DNA of 64,000 nt from JABURQ01 sp029243145 (GCA_965660145.1 CBFHYX010000017.1:1-64000); one strand, 5' to 3'. Counted from the stretch's first letter, positions 35,754-45,688 are shown. The notes: generated from the letters alone by a model not told the origin. A program made the numbers and translations.

Positions 35754-36704
35754 ATGAGTGAACCGTCTCCCGAAGAGCCAGAAAAGTCTGCTCCCGAAAA
35801 AACGCTCGGTCAGCGTTTGTTCTCACGCATCAATGACCTGATAGCGATCAGTATCATTTTATTTGCCGGCATCAGCATGGGGGGGGCGGTGATCGACTGG
35901 TGGAACACTTCCCCCGAAGACGCTCACACACCCAATTTGCGGGCTGCCGCAGATGATGTCATGCCTCCTGATTTTCTTTCCGGGGCACCTATCTTGATTG
36001 ATGCCGGTGATTTGAATGTGCGCATGGAGCGAAGCGAGTTAGAGGGATCGTCGTCCCAAATTCACACGCAAATGATTGAGAGACTATCGGGATATGCTGC
36101 CAGCGTTTCTTTACCGGCTCAACCACCCGGCGAAGAGGAGTTGAGTATGCTACAAGAACTGGAGAGGCAGCAGCCGGTTTGGTCGGATGAGAAGGGGGCG
36201 GCCGTTTTTCATCAGGACGCTCCATTGGGAGCTTATGTGGCCGTCCAAAAGAATTCTCCAGAACTGCAAAAAGCGGGTCAATTTTCGGGCAGACGTGTGG
36301 TAAGCTGGGGGTTCGTTATTCCATCAGGAGAGTCCCGATGGACGGCTTGGTTGTTTGCTCCTCGTCCGGGAGGAGATTCGCCCGTTTCAACGGATTGGCG
36401 ATCTGTCCTTCCTTCCGGAGCGATTTGCAATTTGGGGCTGCACTCGCAGGACGGTCAACTGATGTTGGCGTTCTCGGGAACGGGGTCACTTGATCAATGG
36501 CAGCGGGAATTTGGGCAATTGCTCGAATCGAAAAAATTTCAACAAATGGGAACGTGGATTGATCAGGAGACGCGCACTTCTGCAGAGTTTGAATTAACAC
36601 GCGCTGTCTATCGACAACAACTCACACTACACATACAAGACGAAACACGCGGACGATTACGGGGATTGATGCACGTAACCCGACCGCGCGAGGAGACTCC
36701 ATGA
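35754..36704 (+). CDS. Single-TM protein of unknown function in the Tad operon
   Basis: ATG 35754 is preferred over an upstream GTG. The 316-aa product has a charged N-terminus, one TM helix (residues about 35-55, LIAISIILFAGISMGGAVI) and a periplasmic part of beta-rich sequence with Leu/Gln/Trp repeats. No family is recognised. Its stop and the next start form ATGA, so it is cotranslated with the CpaB-like gene, arguing for a role in the pilus machine. Confidence 0.6.
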   Translation: MSEPSPEEPEKSAPEKTLGQRLFSRINDLIAISIILFAGISMGGAVIDWWNTSPEDAHTPNLRAAADDVMPPDFLSGAPILIDAGDLNVRMERSELEGSSSQIHTQMIERLSGYAASVSLPAQPPGEEELSMLQELERQQPVWSDEKGAAVFHQDAPLGAYVAVQKNSPELQKAGQFSGRRVVSWGFVIPSGESRWTAWLFAPRPGGDSPVSTDWRSVLPSGAICNLGLHSQDGQLMLAFSGTGSLDQWQREFGQLLESKKFQQMGTWIDQETRTSAEFELTRAVYRQQLTLHIQDETRGRLRGLMHVTRPREETP

Positions 36705-37441
36705 GAGGACTACCAGGACTGTTAATTGCCGTAGGGCTCGGTATCGTCGGTGCCATTTGCAATTGGTACTACTTATCGCGGCAAGCGTCGCAGATGGAAA
36801 AAGTCGCCTTCGTGATTTTGAATGGTGATGCCCAACTCAACCTGGGGGATCGATTTCGAGACGACCACCTGACCAAGGTGGAACTTCCCAGTAATAACCT
36901 CGGTAACTTACAAGAGGTTGGCATCTTATGGCGCGAGAAAGCTTCAATCATCGGGTTGGCTGCGACGAAAGCCTACCGGGGAAACGAAATTCTGTTGTGG
37001 CAAGATCTCCAAACTCCCAGCGAACGGGATTTCAGCGAGCTACTCGCCGTTAATGAAGTCGCACGGTGGGTTCCAGTGGATAGTAGATCGTTTATCCCGG
37101 AACGGGTCAGTCCCGGAAATCTAATCTCGTTCCTCTTCCCCAGAACGTCGGCTACTCCCACGCCGGGGAATTCCAACAATCCTTCTCTACAAACCGCAGG
37201 TTCCACCATTATTGGTCCTTTTCGCATTCTTTCATTGGGAGCTCGAACGGGAGATCGCGATCCACGTCAAGCCTATACGCGATCAACAGGGCAGGAGAAT
37301 TTGATCGGGATCAGCGTCAAAGTGACCGAGGGATCGTTGGATCCTGAAGCCGAAAAACTGTTCCAAATTCTCGGTAATAACACCGCCCCTCCAGGTGTGA
37401 TACTGCATTCGGCCGAACTGGAGGATCAACCTCTCCGATGA
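36701..37441 (+). CDS. CpaB-like pilus assembly protein
   Basis: The 246-aa product has one N-terminal TM helix (LLIAVGLGIVGAICNWYYL) and a SAF-like region, VAFVILNGDAQLNLGDRFRDDHLTKVELP, matching the CpaB/RcpC plan of an SAF domain after a signal anchor. It lies between the unknown TM gene and the FHA-CpaF gene, where CpaB normally is. In canonical loci CpaB acts with the outer-membrane secretin CpaC, but no secretin is encoded here. Start and stop overlap neighbours by 4 nt on both sides. Confidence 0.65.
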   Translation: MRGLPGLLIAVGLGIVGAICNWYYLSRQASQMEKVAFVILNGDAQLNLGDRFRDDHLTKVELPSNNLGNLQEVGILWREKASIIGLAATKAYRGNEILLWQDLQTPSERDFSELLAVNEVARWVPVDSRSFIPERVSPGNLISFLFPRTSATPTPGNSNNPSLQTAGSTIIGPFRILSLGARTGDRDPRQAYTRSTGQENLIGISVKVTEGSLDPEAEKLFQILGNNTAPPGVILHSAELEDQPLR

Positions 37442-39387
37442 AGATTTGGTACAACAAAATTCACGAAAGTCGACGCGCGCTGTTGGAAACCGAAGAAGAG
37501 GTGGTCCATATCGGTCGCGATGCTGCAAACTTGCTGGTGCTCAAGAGCCCGCTGGTTGCGAAACGGCAAGCCATCGTCCGCTATGCTGACGGCAAACTTA
37601 CCATCGAGAATGTCGGCTTGAATAGCTGCATGGTGGGCGAGCGGGAATTGATCGGAGGCGAACAGGCTGAAGTCCCCGCTGGCGAAACACTACGCATCTG
37701 GCCTTACACGTTGACGTTCGAGATGGAGCACGCGGCTCCTATTAGCCGGACCGAGATGGAATCGCATTTGCGGACGGTGATGGCCGACCTGGAACTGCGC
37801 GTCCATCGCAAATTACTCGAACGCTTTGATGTCTACGAACTCGATGCCAGCCGCATGGGAGACGATGAGAGTATTCTCATGCTGGAACGAAATATCGAAG
37901 ATGTCTGTCGAGAGATGAAACTTTTCGACGAGGGAAATCATGCCTTGCTCGAAGAAGTGATCGGCCTGGTTCTGCGTGACCTGGTCATCAATCAGATGAT
38001 CCTCGAGAGTGATCGAGAAGAACGAAGTGCGGTTGCCGGCTTAACCTATAATGAGTTTGATGTCCCGGCAACGCTTGTTCCCGAACGTGAAACCGAACTC
38101 GCGAATTTGCTGATGTTCGCACGAGAGCGTATGGAACTCGACTCACAACCGGATCTCTCCGCACAAATCAATCGGGTCGAAGCAAAATTCAATCAGATAT
38201 TCCCGCTGCTGCGACCTCATTTGCACCAAGAACTCAAACGATACATCGTCTTGCGGACCTTGAAAAAGGATCTGAAAGATACTGTCTTCGGTTACGGTCC
38301 ACTGCAAGATCTGTTGCGTGCTCCTACGATCTCTGAAATCATGGTGGTGCAGAGTGACCAGATTTATGTCGAACGAGCCGGGGTCATCGAACTATCGGGA
38401 CGACGATTTATCTCTGACAAAGTAACCGAGTCCATTATCGAGCGGATTGTCGCCCAAGTAGGACGCCGTATCGATAAGTCACAACCACTGGTTGATGCCC
38501 GACTCGCCGATGGCTCCCGTGTGAATGCCATCATTCCACCTTTGGCAGTTCGTGGTCCGTGTTTGACGATTCGAAAATTCCCCGTTCATCGTTTTTCGAT
38601 GGACGACCTGATCGAGATGGGTAGCATTACATCTCCCGCGGCAATGTTTTTACGAGCCTGCGTCATCAATCGTCGCAATTTACTGGTCAGCGGGGGTACT
38701 GGGACCGGTAAAACGACGATGTTGAATGTGTTGTCCAGTTTTGTTCCACATCGCGACCGCATCATCACGATTGAAGACACGACCGAACTGCAACTGCATC
38801 AGGAGCATGTCGTCACCCTCGAAACCAAGCCCGCCAATGTCGAAGGGACGGGTGAATACTCCATTCGAGATCTCGTGAAAAACGCGCTGCGCATGCGACC
38901 CGACCGTGTGATCGTCGGGGAATGTCGTGGTGGTGAAGCCCTCGATATGTTACAGGCCATGAATACGGGGCATGACGGTTCCATGACCACCATTCATGCC
39001 AACAATACAGACGATGTTCTCAAACGGTTGGAAGTGCTCGTGTTGATGGCCGTCGACCTGCCGGTCTCATCGATTCAACGTCAGATTGCTTCGGCCATCG
39101 ATCTCGTCGTGCAGATTACACGCCTTCCCGGCGGGAAACGAACCGTCACTCAAATTTCAGAAGTCCTCGGTTATGATGCCGACCGTAAAGAACTGACCAT
39201 CATTGATATCTTCAATTACCGTGATGGCGTGAGTTTGAGACCAACCGGATATTTGCCGAGTTATATCGACGAGTTGATGGATAGAGAACTGCTCAAACTC
39301 GAGTTCCTGTACGGCAATGAGGAAGAAGAAGATCAGAACGGAAAATCTGCTCCGAAAGAGTCCTCTTCTGAAGTGGGAGCCGACTAA
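37438..39387 (+). CDS. FHA-CpaF fusion ATPase, second of two
   Basis: The 649-aa protein joins an N-terminal FHA-like domain (residues 1 to about 98) to a complete CpaF ATPase. The FHA part keeps the HIGRD turn at 24-28 but has VAKRQA where a phosphothreonine-binding FHA has S-R-x-H, so phosphopeptide binding is doubtful. The ATPase has VFGYGPLQDLL, SGGTGTGKTT (Walker A about 418-427), ITIEDTTELQL, VIVGECRGGEALDM and MTTIHANNTDDVLKR. It overlaps the CpaB-like gene by 4 nt and TadB by 1 nt. Two ATPases suggest separate extension and retraction or two sites, which is inference. Confidence 0.9.
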   Translation: MKIWYNKIHESRRALLETEEEVVHIGRDAANLLVLKSPLVAKRQAIVRYADGKLTIENVGLNSCMVGERELIGGEQAEVPAGETLRIWPYTLTFEMEHAAPISRTEMESHLRTVMADLELRVHRKLLERFDVYELDASRMGDDESILMLERNIEDVCREMKLFDEGNHALLEEVIGLVLRDLVINQMILESDREERSAVAGLTYNEFDVPATLVPERETELANLLMFARERMELDSQPDLSAQINRVEAKFNQIFPLLRPHLHQELKRYIVLRTLKKDLKDTVFGYGPLQDLLRAPTISEIMVVQSDQIYVERAGVIELSGRRFISDKVTESIIERIVAQVGRRIDKSQPLVDARLADGSRVNAIIPPLAVRGPCLTIRKFPVHRFSMDDLIEMGSITSPAAMFLRACVINRRNLLVSGGTGTGKTTMLNVLSSFVPHRDRIITIEDTTELQLHQEHVVTLETKPANVEGTGEYSIRDLVKNALRMRPDRVIVGECRGGEALDMLQAMNTGHDGSMTTIHANNTDDVLKRLEVLVLMAVDLPVSSIQRQIASAIDLVVQITRLPGGKRTVTQISEVLGYDADRKELTIIDIFNYRDGVSLRPTGYLPSYIDELMDRELLKLEFLYGNEEEEDQNGKSAPKESSSEVGAD

Positions 39388-40238
39388 TGGTTCCGCTAGA
39401 AGTGTTAATGGGTTCGGGATTCATCGGCGCTGGCTTGGCAATCATGGCGTGGGCCGGCGCTGATATTTGGGGGTCAGGACTAGACTACTTAGAACAAGAT
39501 TTTCAGGCGAAATTTCGACGATTGCGCGTTCGGGTGAAGCGTCTGCGAACGATTATTCTCTCTTGGCTGGCAATGGTGGGCGTGTTTTTTGCCAGTCTGT
39601 GGATTTTTCTTAATCTCCCCGTGTTGGGATTTGTGGCGGCGGTGATTGTGTTTTGTCTGCCTTGGTATCTGGTACGTCGGATGGCACGGCGACGAAAAGA
39701 AAAAATTGAAGATCAACTCGCCGACTCGATGGTCTCGATGGCGAGTGCGATTCAAGCGGGCCTCTCTTTAGCACAATCGTTGGAGATCTTGGCAGAGCAA
39801 TCGCCACACCCGATCTCTCAAGAGTTTCAGCAAATGATGACTGAGTACCAACTCGGGAAAACACTCGATGAAGTGCTCGAAGAAACCAAAGAGCGATTGG
39901 AGAGCGAAAACTTTGCGTTGTTTTCTGCGGCGATGCAAGCCAGTCGCGCCAGCGGAGGACGACTGAATGATGTGATCGAGCGAATCGCAGTTTCCATTCG
40001 TGAGATGCAAAGACTCGAAAGAAAAGTCGAAGCAGAAACCGCGCAGGCTCGGTCGTCGGCTGTTTATATGGCTTTGGCGCCGTTTGCGATTCTCGCCATG
40101 TATTACTTTTTCGTGGACCCCGTCAGCACCACTCGCTTGTTTACCACGTTGGTGGGCCAGCTCATTTTGAGCATGGCGTTGGTGCTCGATGTGGTCGCCT
40201 ATCTGTGGGCGCGAAGAATTCTCAATCCCGATATTTGA
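39387..40238 (+). CDS. tadB: TadB-like inner-membrane platform protein
   Basis: The 283-aa protein is a type II secretion F/TadB-family membrane protein. It has two N-terminal TM helices (around residues 45-85), the conserved cytoplasmic domain DSMVSMASAIQAGLSLAQSLEILAEQSPHPISQEF with the F-domain LGKTLDEVLEE and QASRASGGRLNDVIERI, then C-terminal TM helices. ATG 39387 overlaps the FHA-CpaF stop by one base. It pairs with TadC next to form the platform that the CpaF ATPase drives. Confidence 0.92.
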   Translation: MVPLEVLMGSGFIGAGLAIMAWAGADIWGSGLDYLEQDFQAKFRRLRVRVKRLRTIILSWLAMVGVFFASLWIFLNLPVLGFVAAVIVFCLPWYLVRRMARRRKEKIEDQLADSMVSMASAIQAGLSLAQSLEILAEQSPHPISQEFQQMMTEYQLGKTLDEVLEETKERLESENFALFSAAMQASRASGGRLNDVIERIAVSIREMQRLERKVEAETAQARSSAVYMALAPFAILAMYYFFVDPVSTTRLFTTLVGQLILSMALVLDVVAYLWARRILNPDI

Positions 40239-40262
40239 ACTCAATCACAAAGTCAATATTTG

Positions 40263-41219
40263 ATGTCATTCCTCCTTTCCAATCATTCCTTGTTGGCAGT
40301 CACTCCCGGCGACCAGCTCTGGTTATTGATCGGTTGTTTGTTGATGGGGTTGGGGATCTTCTTGGGGTCGAGAACCTTGCTGGTCTCGATGGCCAGTGAT
40401 GATCTCGAACAGGACGACGATTGGCGATATGATGTCTCGCGGATCAATGAATTGCGTAGAGCCAGTGTCATGTATCGTGTGTTTCAGCCTGTCATTCAGC
40501 TTCTGGCGACGCCTTGTCGAAACTTGTTTCGTGAGGGATTGCCAGAAATTCATCGTGAAATTCAGTGCTCGGGTATGAGTCGGTTCTGGACGGCAGAAGA
40601 GTATCTGGCCCGAAACATTGTCATCAGCGTGTTGATGTTTCCTGTTTACTATTATGCCAATACGAACATGATGGGCTCTCCGGGGATTTTTCTCGCGTTC
40701 GTCATGACAATGTTGACGACTGTGGTATTGCGGCGGCAATTGACGATGCGAGCCATTTATCGATTGTTGCTGATCAAACGACGGTTACCGTATTTTTTGG
40801 ACCTGATCACTTTGCTGATGGAAGCGGGTTCCGCGTTTATGCAATCTTTGGAACAAGCAGTCCGTGAGTTTTCGGAGCATCCGGTGGGTGTGGAATTTTC
40901 CCGCGTGATGACCGAAATGCGAATGGGTAAAAACCGGACCGCCGCATTTGAAGCCATGCGCGAGCGTTTACAGGATGATGAAATCACCAGTCTGCTGGGA
41001 TCGATCATTCAAGGGGAAGAACTCGGGACGCCTTTAGCCAAGCTGTTTCGATCCCAAGCCGATGTCTTACGATTAAAGCGTTCTCAACGTGCTGAAACTT
41101 TGGCGAACGAAGCGGGTGTGAAAATGTTGCTGCCAGCCGTTTTGGTGATGATGTCAACGGTATTGATTATTCTCGGCCCGTTCGTGTTAAACTTCATTTT
41201 AGGAACAATGACTCTCTAG
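40263..41219 (+). CDS. tadC: TadC-like inner-membrane platform protein
   Basis: ATG 40263 is one codon after a TTG at 40260. The 318-aa product is the second T2SF-family protein, with TM helices near residues 15-40, 125-160 and at the end (MLLPAVLVMMSTVLIILGPFVLNFI), and the cytoplasmic domain YFLDLITLLMEAGSAFMQSLEQAVREF with MRMGKNRTAAFEAMRERL. TadC usually partners TadB. It is followed after 60 nt by the FHA membrane protein. Confidence 0.9.
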   Translation: MSFLLSNHSLLAVTPGDQLWLLIGCLLMGLGIFLGSRTLLVSMASDDLEQDDDWRYDVSRINELRRASVMYRVFQPVIQLLATPCRNLFREGLPEIHREIQCSGMSRFWTAEEYLARNIVISVLMFPVYYYANTNMMGSPGIFLAFVMTMLTTVVLRRQLTMRAIYRLLLIKRRLPYFLDLITLLMEAGSAFMQSLEQAVREFSEHPVGVEFSRVMTEMRMGKNRTAAFEAMRERLQDDEITSLLGSIIQGEELGTPLAKLFRSQADVLRLKRSQRAETLANEAGVKMLLPAVLVMMSTVLIILGPFVLNFILGTMTL

Positions 41220-41279
41220 CCAACTGTAGCTCTCTCACCAACTGAAGACAGATACGTCATTCCACTAACGGAGTTCTCA

Positions 41280-42272
41280 GTGTCGGAAGCAAAAACGGCT
41301 CCTCAACTTGCCAAACTACATTTTCGAAAAGGCCCCGAAAAAGGGAAGACGTTCGAGGTGCGCGATGAGCTTGTCCACATCGGTCGGGGAGAAGAATCAA
41401 ACTTCCGCTTGCGTGCCAAAGATCTTCAGGATTACGAACTGAGTATTGTTCTGCGGAACAATCGGTACGCAATCTATGCAGCACGTGGCGACATGATCAG
41501 CGTCGAGGGGAATTATTTGCCTCCCGAGAAATGGGTCTGGTTACCCGAAGACGCCACCGTATTAATTGGTGACAAAACCGAATTCCAATTTGAAGTTCAA
41601 ATGGATGCCGCTGACGCGGAACCACGTTCAGGTCGTCCGGTTGGTAAAGCCGCTCAACCGAAGCAAACCAAAAGTGTCCAGATGAAAGGGACGCCTCTCC
41701 CCGCAAAAGCTCGCAACTCCAAAGGCAATGCGGAGGATCGCAAATCGGGTCAACCAAAAGGGCGGCAACGAAATGTCGCGAAGTTCATCACCGATCAAGT
41801 CGGAGACCCACTCGTTCAACTCGGTGAAGATGGTCACCTTCCCGAATTGTATCTCGAAGAGATTGATGGTGGTCCGCAAAAGAAGAAAAACGGCAAACAA
41901 AAAGAGCAGAAATCCGAAGCGAATCCGTTGCTGGTCGGGATTGCTCTCGGTTTCAGTGTGCTCTCTTCGTTATTGTTATTGCTGATGTCTCCCGCCGGTT
42001 CAGGGTCTGCTTCTCTCGATAAAACATCGGCCCGCAGCGAAATACGACAGTATTACGGCGGAGAAAATGAAGACCTCGAAGCCTATCAATTGTTGTTACG
42101 TGAAGCAGCATTGTCACGCTCTCGCGGAGATTATCGAGACGAAAGAGATTATTATCGTCGCGTGCTGCAAATGTTGGTTTCCGAAGATAATCAGGGTTTG
42201 ATACGCTTAACGGACACCCGTGAAGGTGACGAGAAATTACGAGATCTACTCTCGGTCTTACTCGCGGATTGA
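41280..42272 (+). CDS. FHA-like domain protein with an internal TM helix, end of the Tad locus
   Basis: It starts at GTG 41280. The 330-aa protein has an N-terminal FHA-like domain (VHIGRGEESNFRL at about 36-48, where the S-x-x-H pair is also missing), a long Lys/Gln/Pro-rich linker, and one TM helix near residues 222-241 (LVGIALGFSVLSSLLLLLMS). The C-terminal part is an acidic helical hairpin rich in tyrosine and arginine. Its C-terminal end overlaps the convergent EamA gene by 15 nt. It may tether the Tad machine or read its phosphorylation state; the degenerate FHA makes the latter doubtful. Confidence 0.65.
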   Translation: MSEAKTAPQLAKLHFRKGPEKGKTFEVRDELVHIGRGEESNFRLRAKDLQDYELSIVLRNNRYAIYAARGDMISVEGNYLPPEKWVWLPEDATVLIGDKTEFQFEVQMDAADAEPRSGRPVGKAAQPKQTKSVQMKGTPLPAKARNSKGNAEDRKSGQPKGRQRNVAKFITDQVGDPLVQLGEDGHLPELYLEEIDGGPQKKKNGKQKEQKSEANPLLVGIALGFSVLSSLLLLLMSPAGSGSASLDKTSARSEIRQYYGGENEDLEAYQLLLREAALSRSRGDYRDERDYYRRVLQMLVSEDNQGLIRLTDTREGDEKLRDLLSVLLAD

Positions 42273-43301
42273 CCTCGCTTCGTCTGCGGGAATCTCCGTG
42301 ACCGATGAACCATCTGTCGGGGTGTTCTTTTTGCGACGGACCCCCAAAAGTGTTAATCCAGCAATGGTGAGCCCGATCCCGATGGCTGAAAGGTACGTCA
42401 TCTTTTCATCGAAAATCAGGATTCCGGCCATCGCACACATGGCGGTCTGAGAAGCATTCAGTAGGTTGGCCCGGACAGCGGGAATATATTTGAGTGCCGA
42501 TGAAACCGCGTAGAACGCGATCGCATTACTGATCCCCGCCCAAGCCATCGAACTCCATTGTGATGTGGAGATATTGGCAATGCGTTCCGGTCCCATCACA
42601 AAAAATGCAGGGATTCCCAACATGACAATTCCGCTGGTGCTCATGATGAGCAAAATCGAAGAAACCGAGAATTGACCGCCGAGAAATTGCCGGATCACAA
42701 TACTGTTGGCACCGTACGACATGCCTGAAACTCCAGCCAGTAACATGCCGGTCACAATCGTGAAAGTCGTCGCGTTGGGAAACGAACCGTCTGCCGCCAA
42801 CGAGAGGGAAACGATGGAGAGTAATAGCAGTCCCATCGAAGCGAGCGTTCGTTTATTGATCGGTTCTCCCAGAAACAGTCGTCCCAAAACTGCGCTCACT
42901 GAGATTAACGTCGAGAAGACGATGGGAACTGTCAGTATCAAACCCACTTTGTTTAACGCCCAAGTGAAACAGGCGTTGCCGCCGTATTGCATCATGATGG
43001 CTGCGGCCACAAGTGGTAAAAGTTTGTGTCGAGGTGGAAACGCTTGCTTGCCCGTCATCCAGCGAAACGAAACCAGGAAAACAGAGACCAAAAAACAGGG
43101 GATCGCTTTGACGGCTGAAACCCAACAGGCCCAGACAAGTCCGTCGGTTCCCGAGAGATCTCGCAATGCGATGTTGGCTCCGGTATAAGCGAGGGCCGAT
43201 ATCAGCCCCAACATGGTTCCGCGAATCATCGGATCGTATGCCGCGGCAAGGTCAGCCGGAGCCGACGAAGCGGGGGAAGTCTGTCGCGGCTGGGAATTCA
43301 A
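42258..43301 (-). CDS. EamA/DMT-family transporter
   Basis: The 347-aa protein has an Ala/Ser-rich N-terminal extension of about 20 residues and then ten hydrophobic segments in two repeated EamA halves (LGLISALAYTGANIALRDL and MLLAGVSGMSYGANSIVIRQFL start the halves). DMT family members export metabolites or amino acids; the substrate cannot be told. It is convergent with the Tad locus and divergent from the SEC-C/TPR gene. Charged cytoplasmic tail at the C-terminus. Confidence 0.88.
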   Translation of the reverse strand: MNSQPRQTSPASSAPADLAAAYDPMIRGTMLGLISALAYTGANIALRDLSGTDGLVWACWVSAVKAIPCFLVSVFLVSFRWMTGKQAFPPRHKLLPLVAAAIMMQYGGNACFTWALNKVGLILTVPIVFSTLISVSAVLGRLFLGEPINKRTLASMGLLLLSIVSLSLAADGSFPNATTFTIVTGMLLAGVSGMSYGANSIVIRQFLGGQFSVSSILLIMSTSGIVMLGIPAFFVMGPERIANISTSQWSSMAWAGISNAIAFYAVSSALKYIPAVRANLLNASQTAMCAMAGILIFDEKMTYLSAIGIGLTIAGLTLLGVRRKKNTPTDGSSVTEIPADEARSIRE

Positions 43302-43540
43302 GGTCTCTATCCTGGTGAAGTCGATGTTTCGGGACTCCTGCCCGAATCGCTGGTGAATCTATTGTCGCAAAATCGTGTCTCAGGGGAAGGGACGCAGAAA
43401 TATGGGACGCTTCTTCCGATCGCTTTTGTGGTTTTTTGGCTCACGGCGTTCGATTGAAGCTCTGAACCAGTTACAATTCATCTTCAAATTATTATGGCTG
43501 AAAAGCCCCTCAGACGACACTTTGAAGAGTCAGGTTGATC

Positions 43541-45688
43541 ATGGCGATGGATCCGTACGATCCCTGCCCTTGTGGCAGTGGCAAAAAATTGAAATTCTGC
43601 TGTACCAATCTCGTAGACGAGATGGATCAGGTCTCTCGATTACAGCAATCGGGACAAATCGATGCCTGTAGCAAAAAACTGGCGGAACTACATGAGAAGC
43701 ACTCTGGAAATTTGTGGGTAGCCACTTCTCGGGCCTCCGTATTGATTGGACTGAACGAACCGTCGCAAGCAAAAGACGAACTTCGCGAACTGCTCAAAAA
43801 TAATCCCGATCATCCACAGGCACTCATGCTGTATGCAATGGCTGCCTACAACACAGACGGATTTGAAAAATCTCGTTCGGCCATTCATCGCTGTTTTCAG
43901 AAGTGCATCAGCATCGTCCCCGACATGGTGGGATATTTAGCAGTCAGCGTCGCATTGGAGATGGCGTCAAAGCAGAAATTGATGGCGGCTCGCCAGCATT
44001 TGGTTTTTGCTCTCAAATCAGTTTCCGAAGAGAAACGGCAAGAAGTCTTCGTCAAACTTCACGAACTCGATAGCGATCTTCAAATCCCCTATCAGCTACG
44101 AAGTGTCCATGAGCTGATTGAAGTTGAAGTCGATGAGGGCGAACAGAAAACACTCGACAAAGCCAAGCGCCTGATCGATATTGGTTGCTATGGCCCCGCC
44201 GCGAAAAAGTATCGCGAACTGTCTGAGAAATATTCGGATAATGCAGGCATGTTCCAGAACCTCGGGCTTTGCTTGGCTTGGGACGGCGATCATGTAGGTG
44301 CTGCCGAAGCCCTGCATCAAGCGGGACGATTGGGCGACGACTCCTTTTCTGCAGTGGAGTGTGAGACCGTTGCGCAGCTTCTTGATTTACAGGAAACGGA
44401 AGATCGTGTGGAAGTCGGTTCGACCAAACTCGAACTAACCTCGGTCTCTCAAGCCTTGGGAAAACTGACCGATCAACCGCTGTTCGTGAAAGTGCCTCTC
44501 AGCGAAGAAGACAAACAATCGCAGGGAGCGCCGACTGAATTCTTCCAGATTCTCGACCGATCTCCCGACGACATCACCCTGACAGCCGATTCGGATCTCG
44601 AAGAAGTTCCTCGGATCGTCGGTCATGTCGCCTTTTATGATCGCTCCGAACCGGAAGAACTTCCCAACCGAGCGTATGTCACTGGTTTTCCCAGCACACA
44701 ACTCAAAGAATCATTTGATATCTTACGTGACCTATTAGGCGACACACTCGTTTCGGAAGCACCCGACACAGAATCCGGATTCGAAGAATCGGTCGCGGCT
44801 GAAGAGTTTGCCCTGTTCTGGCGTTGGCACAATCCCCCCGACACGCCAGTCGTCGTTCGTCGACAACTCGAACAGCGACAGTGGGACCATTTGGTCAACG
44901 AAGTCTGGCCGAGCACCAAACAGCAAGGACTTGGAGACAAAACTCCGCAAGAAGCAGCCACCGCTGGTGACCAACAAATTCCCTTGTTGGCGTCCGCTTA
45001 TGTGTTTGATGCTTATTGCAGTCGCAATCAGTTTGTATTGGATTTTACGAGTCTGTGTGGGTCGTTGAAGCTCGATGTCCCTGAGACCATCAGTGTCGAT
45101 GAAGAAACTCCCATCGCGCATTTCACCTCTTTGCAGCTCAAGCGGATTGATGTGAAATCGTTGGCCGACGATCAACTGATCTACGTCACCAATCGAGCCA
45201 TGATGTTGCATCACGGTGCATTCTTGTATGAGGTTTTGCAGGAAATCCTGGAACGTCCTGAGTGTGGCAAACGTGTTGATCTGAGTCAGGTTTATCTGGC
45301 ACTGGTCGATCTCTCGGTTCAGAAATATGACCGGGAGTTGGCGTTCAGTTGGCTCGAAAAAGGACTCGAATGGTCAAAAGATCAACAAAACTCCTTCGAA
45401 CTCGAACTCCAATGGAAAATGCGGGCTCTCACATTACGAGTCGAAGATCCCCAGGATCCTGAACTCATTCCCGTCTTTGAAGAGCTCTGGGATAAGTACG
45501 GCAAGAAACTCCCCGAACTGCGACATCATCTTTCGATGCTGGCAGAAGCATACGATCTGCCCGTCAAAGAGAAGGTGGGAATTGTTACTCCCGATCAGAT
45601 TGCCGGCGAATCGGGCGGTTTGTTCACAGGAGAAGAATCGACCGAAGCGGATGGTGAGAAAAAACTGTGGCTTCCCGGTCAGGAGTGA
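43541..45688 (+). CDS. SEC-C motif and TPR repeat protein
   Basis: ATG 43541 (MAMDPYDPCPCGSGKK) is preferred to a TTG two codons upstream. The 715-aa product opens with a SEC-C zinc motif, DPCPCGSGKKLKFCC, at residues about 7-21, and continues with several TPR-like helical pairs (DACSKKLAELHEKHSGN, AKDELRELLKNNPDHPQALMLYA, GPAAKKYRELSEKYSDN). The SEC-C motif binds zinc and in SecA contacts SecB and ribosomes; here it is fused to TPRs, a common planctomycete and chaperone-like arrangement. No catalytic domain is visible. Confidence 0.8.
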   Translation: MAMDPYDPCPCGSGKKLKFCCTNLVDEMDQVSRLQQSGQIDACSKKLAELHEKHSGNLWVATSRASVLIGLNEPSQAKDELRELLKNNPDHPQALMLYAMAAYNTDGFEKSRSAIHRCFQKCISIVPDMVGYLAVSVALEMASKQKLMAARQHLVFALKSVSEEKRQEVFVKLHELDSDLQIPYQLRSVHELIEVEVDEGEQKTLDKAKRLIDIGCYGPAAKKYRELSEKYSDNAGMFQNLGLCLAWDGDHVGAAEALHQAGRLGDDSFSAVECETVAQLLDLQETEDRVEVGSTKLELTSVSQALGKLTDQPLFVKVPLSEEDKQSQGAPTEFFQILDRSPDDITLTADSDLEEVPRIVGHVAFYDRSEPEELPNRAYVTGFPSTQLKESFDILRDLLGDTLVSEAPDTESGFEESVAAEEFALFWRWHNPPDTPVVVRRQLEQRQWDHLVNEVWPSTKQQGLGDKTPQEAATAGDQQIPLLASAYVFDAYCSRNQFVLDFTSLCGSLKLDVPETISVDEETPIAHFTSLQLKRIDVKSLADDQLIYVTNRAMMLHHGAFLYEVLQEILERPECGKRVDLSQVYLALVDLSVQKYDRELAFSWLEKGLEWSKDQQNSFELELQWKMRALTLRVEDPQDPELIPVFEELWDKYGKKLPELRHHLSMLAEAYDLPVKEKVGIVTPDQIAGESGGLFTGEESTEADGEKKLWLPGQE

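Noticed and set aside
42706..43188. Plus-strand open frame opposite the EamA gene
   Set aside because: It is the shadow of a transporter with clear membrane helices; the translation shows no coherent domain.
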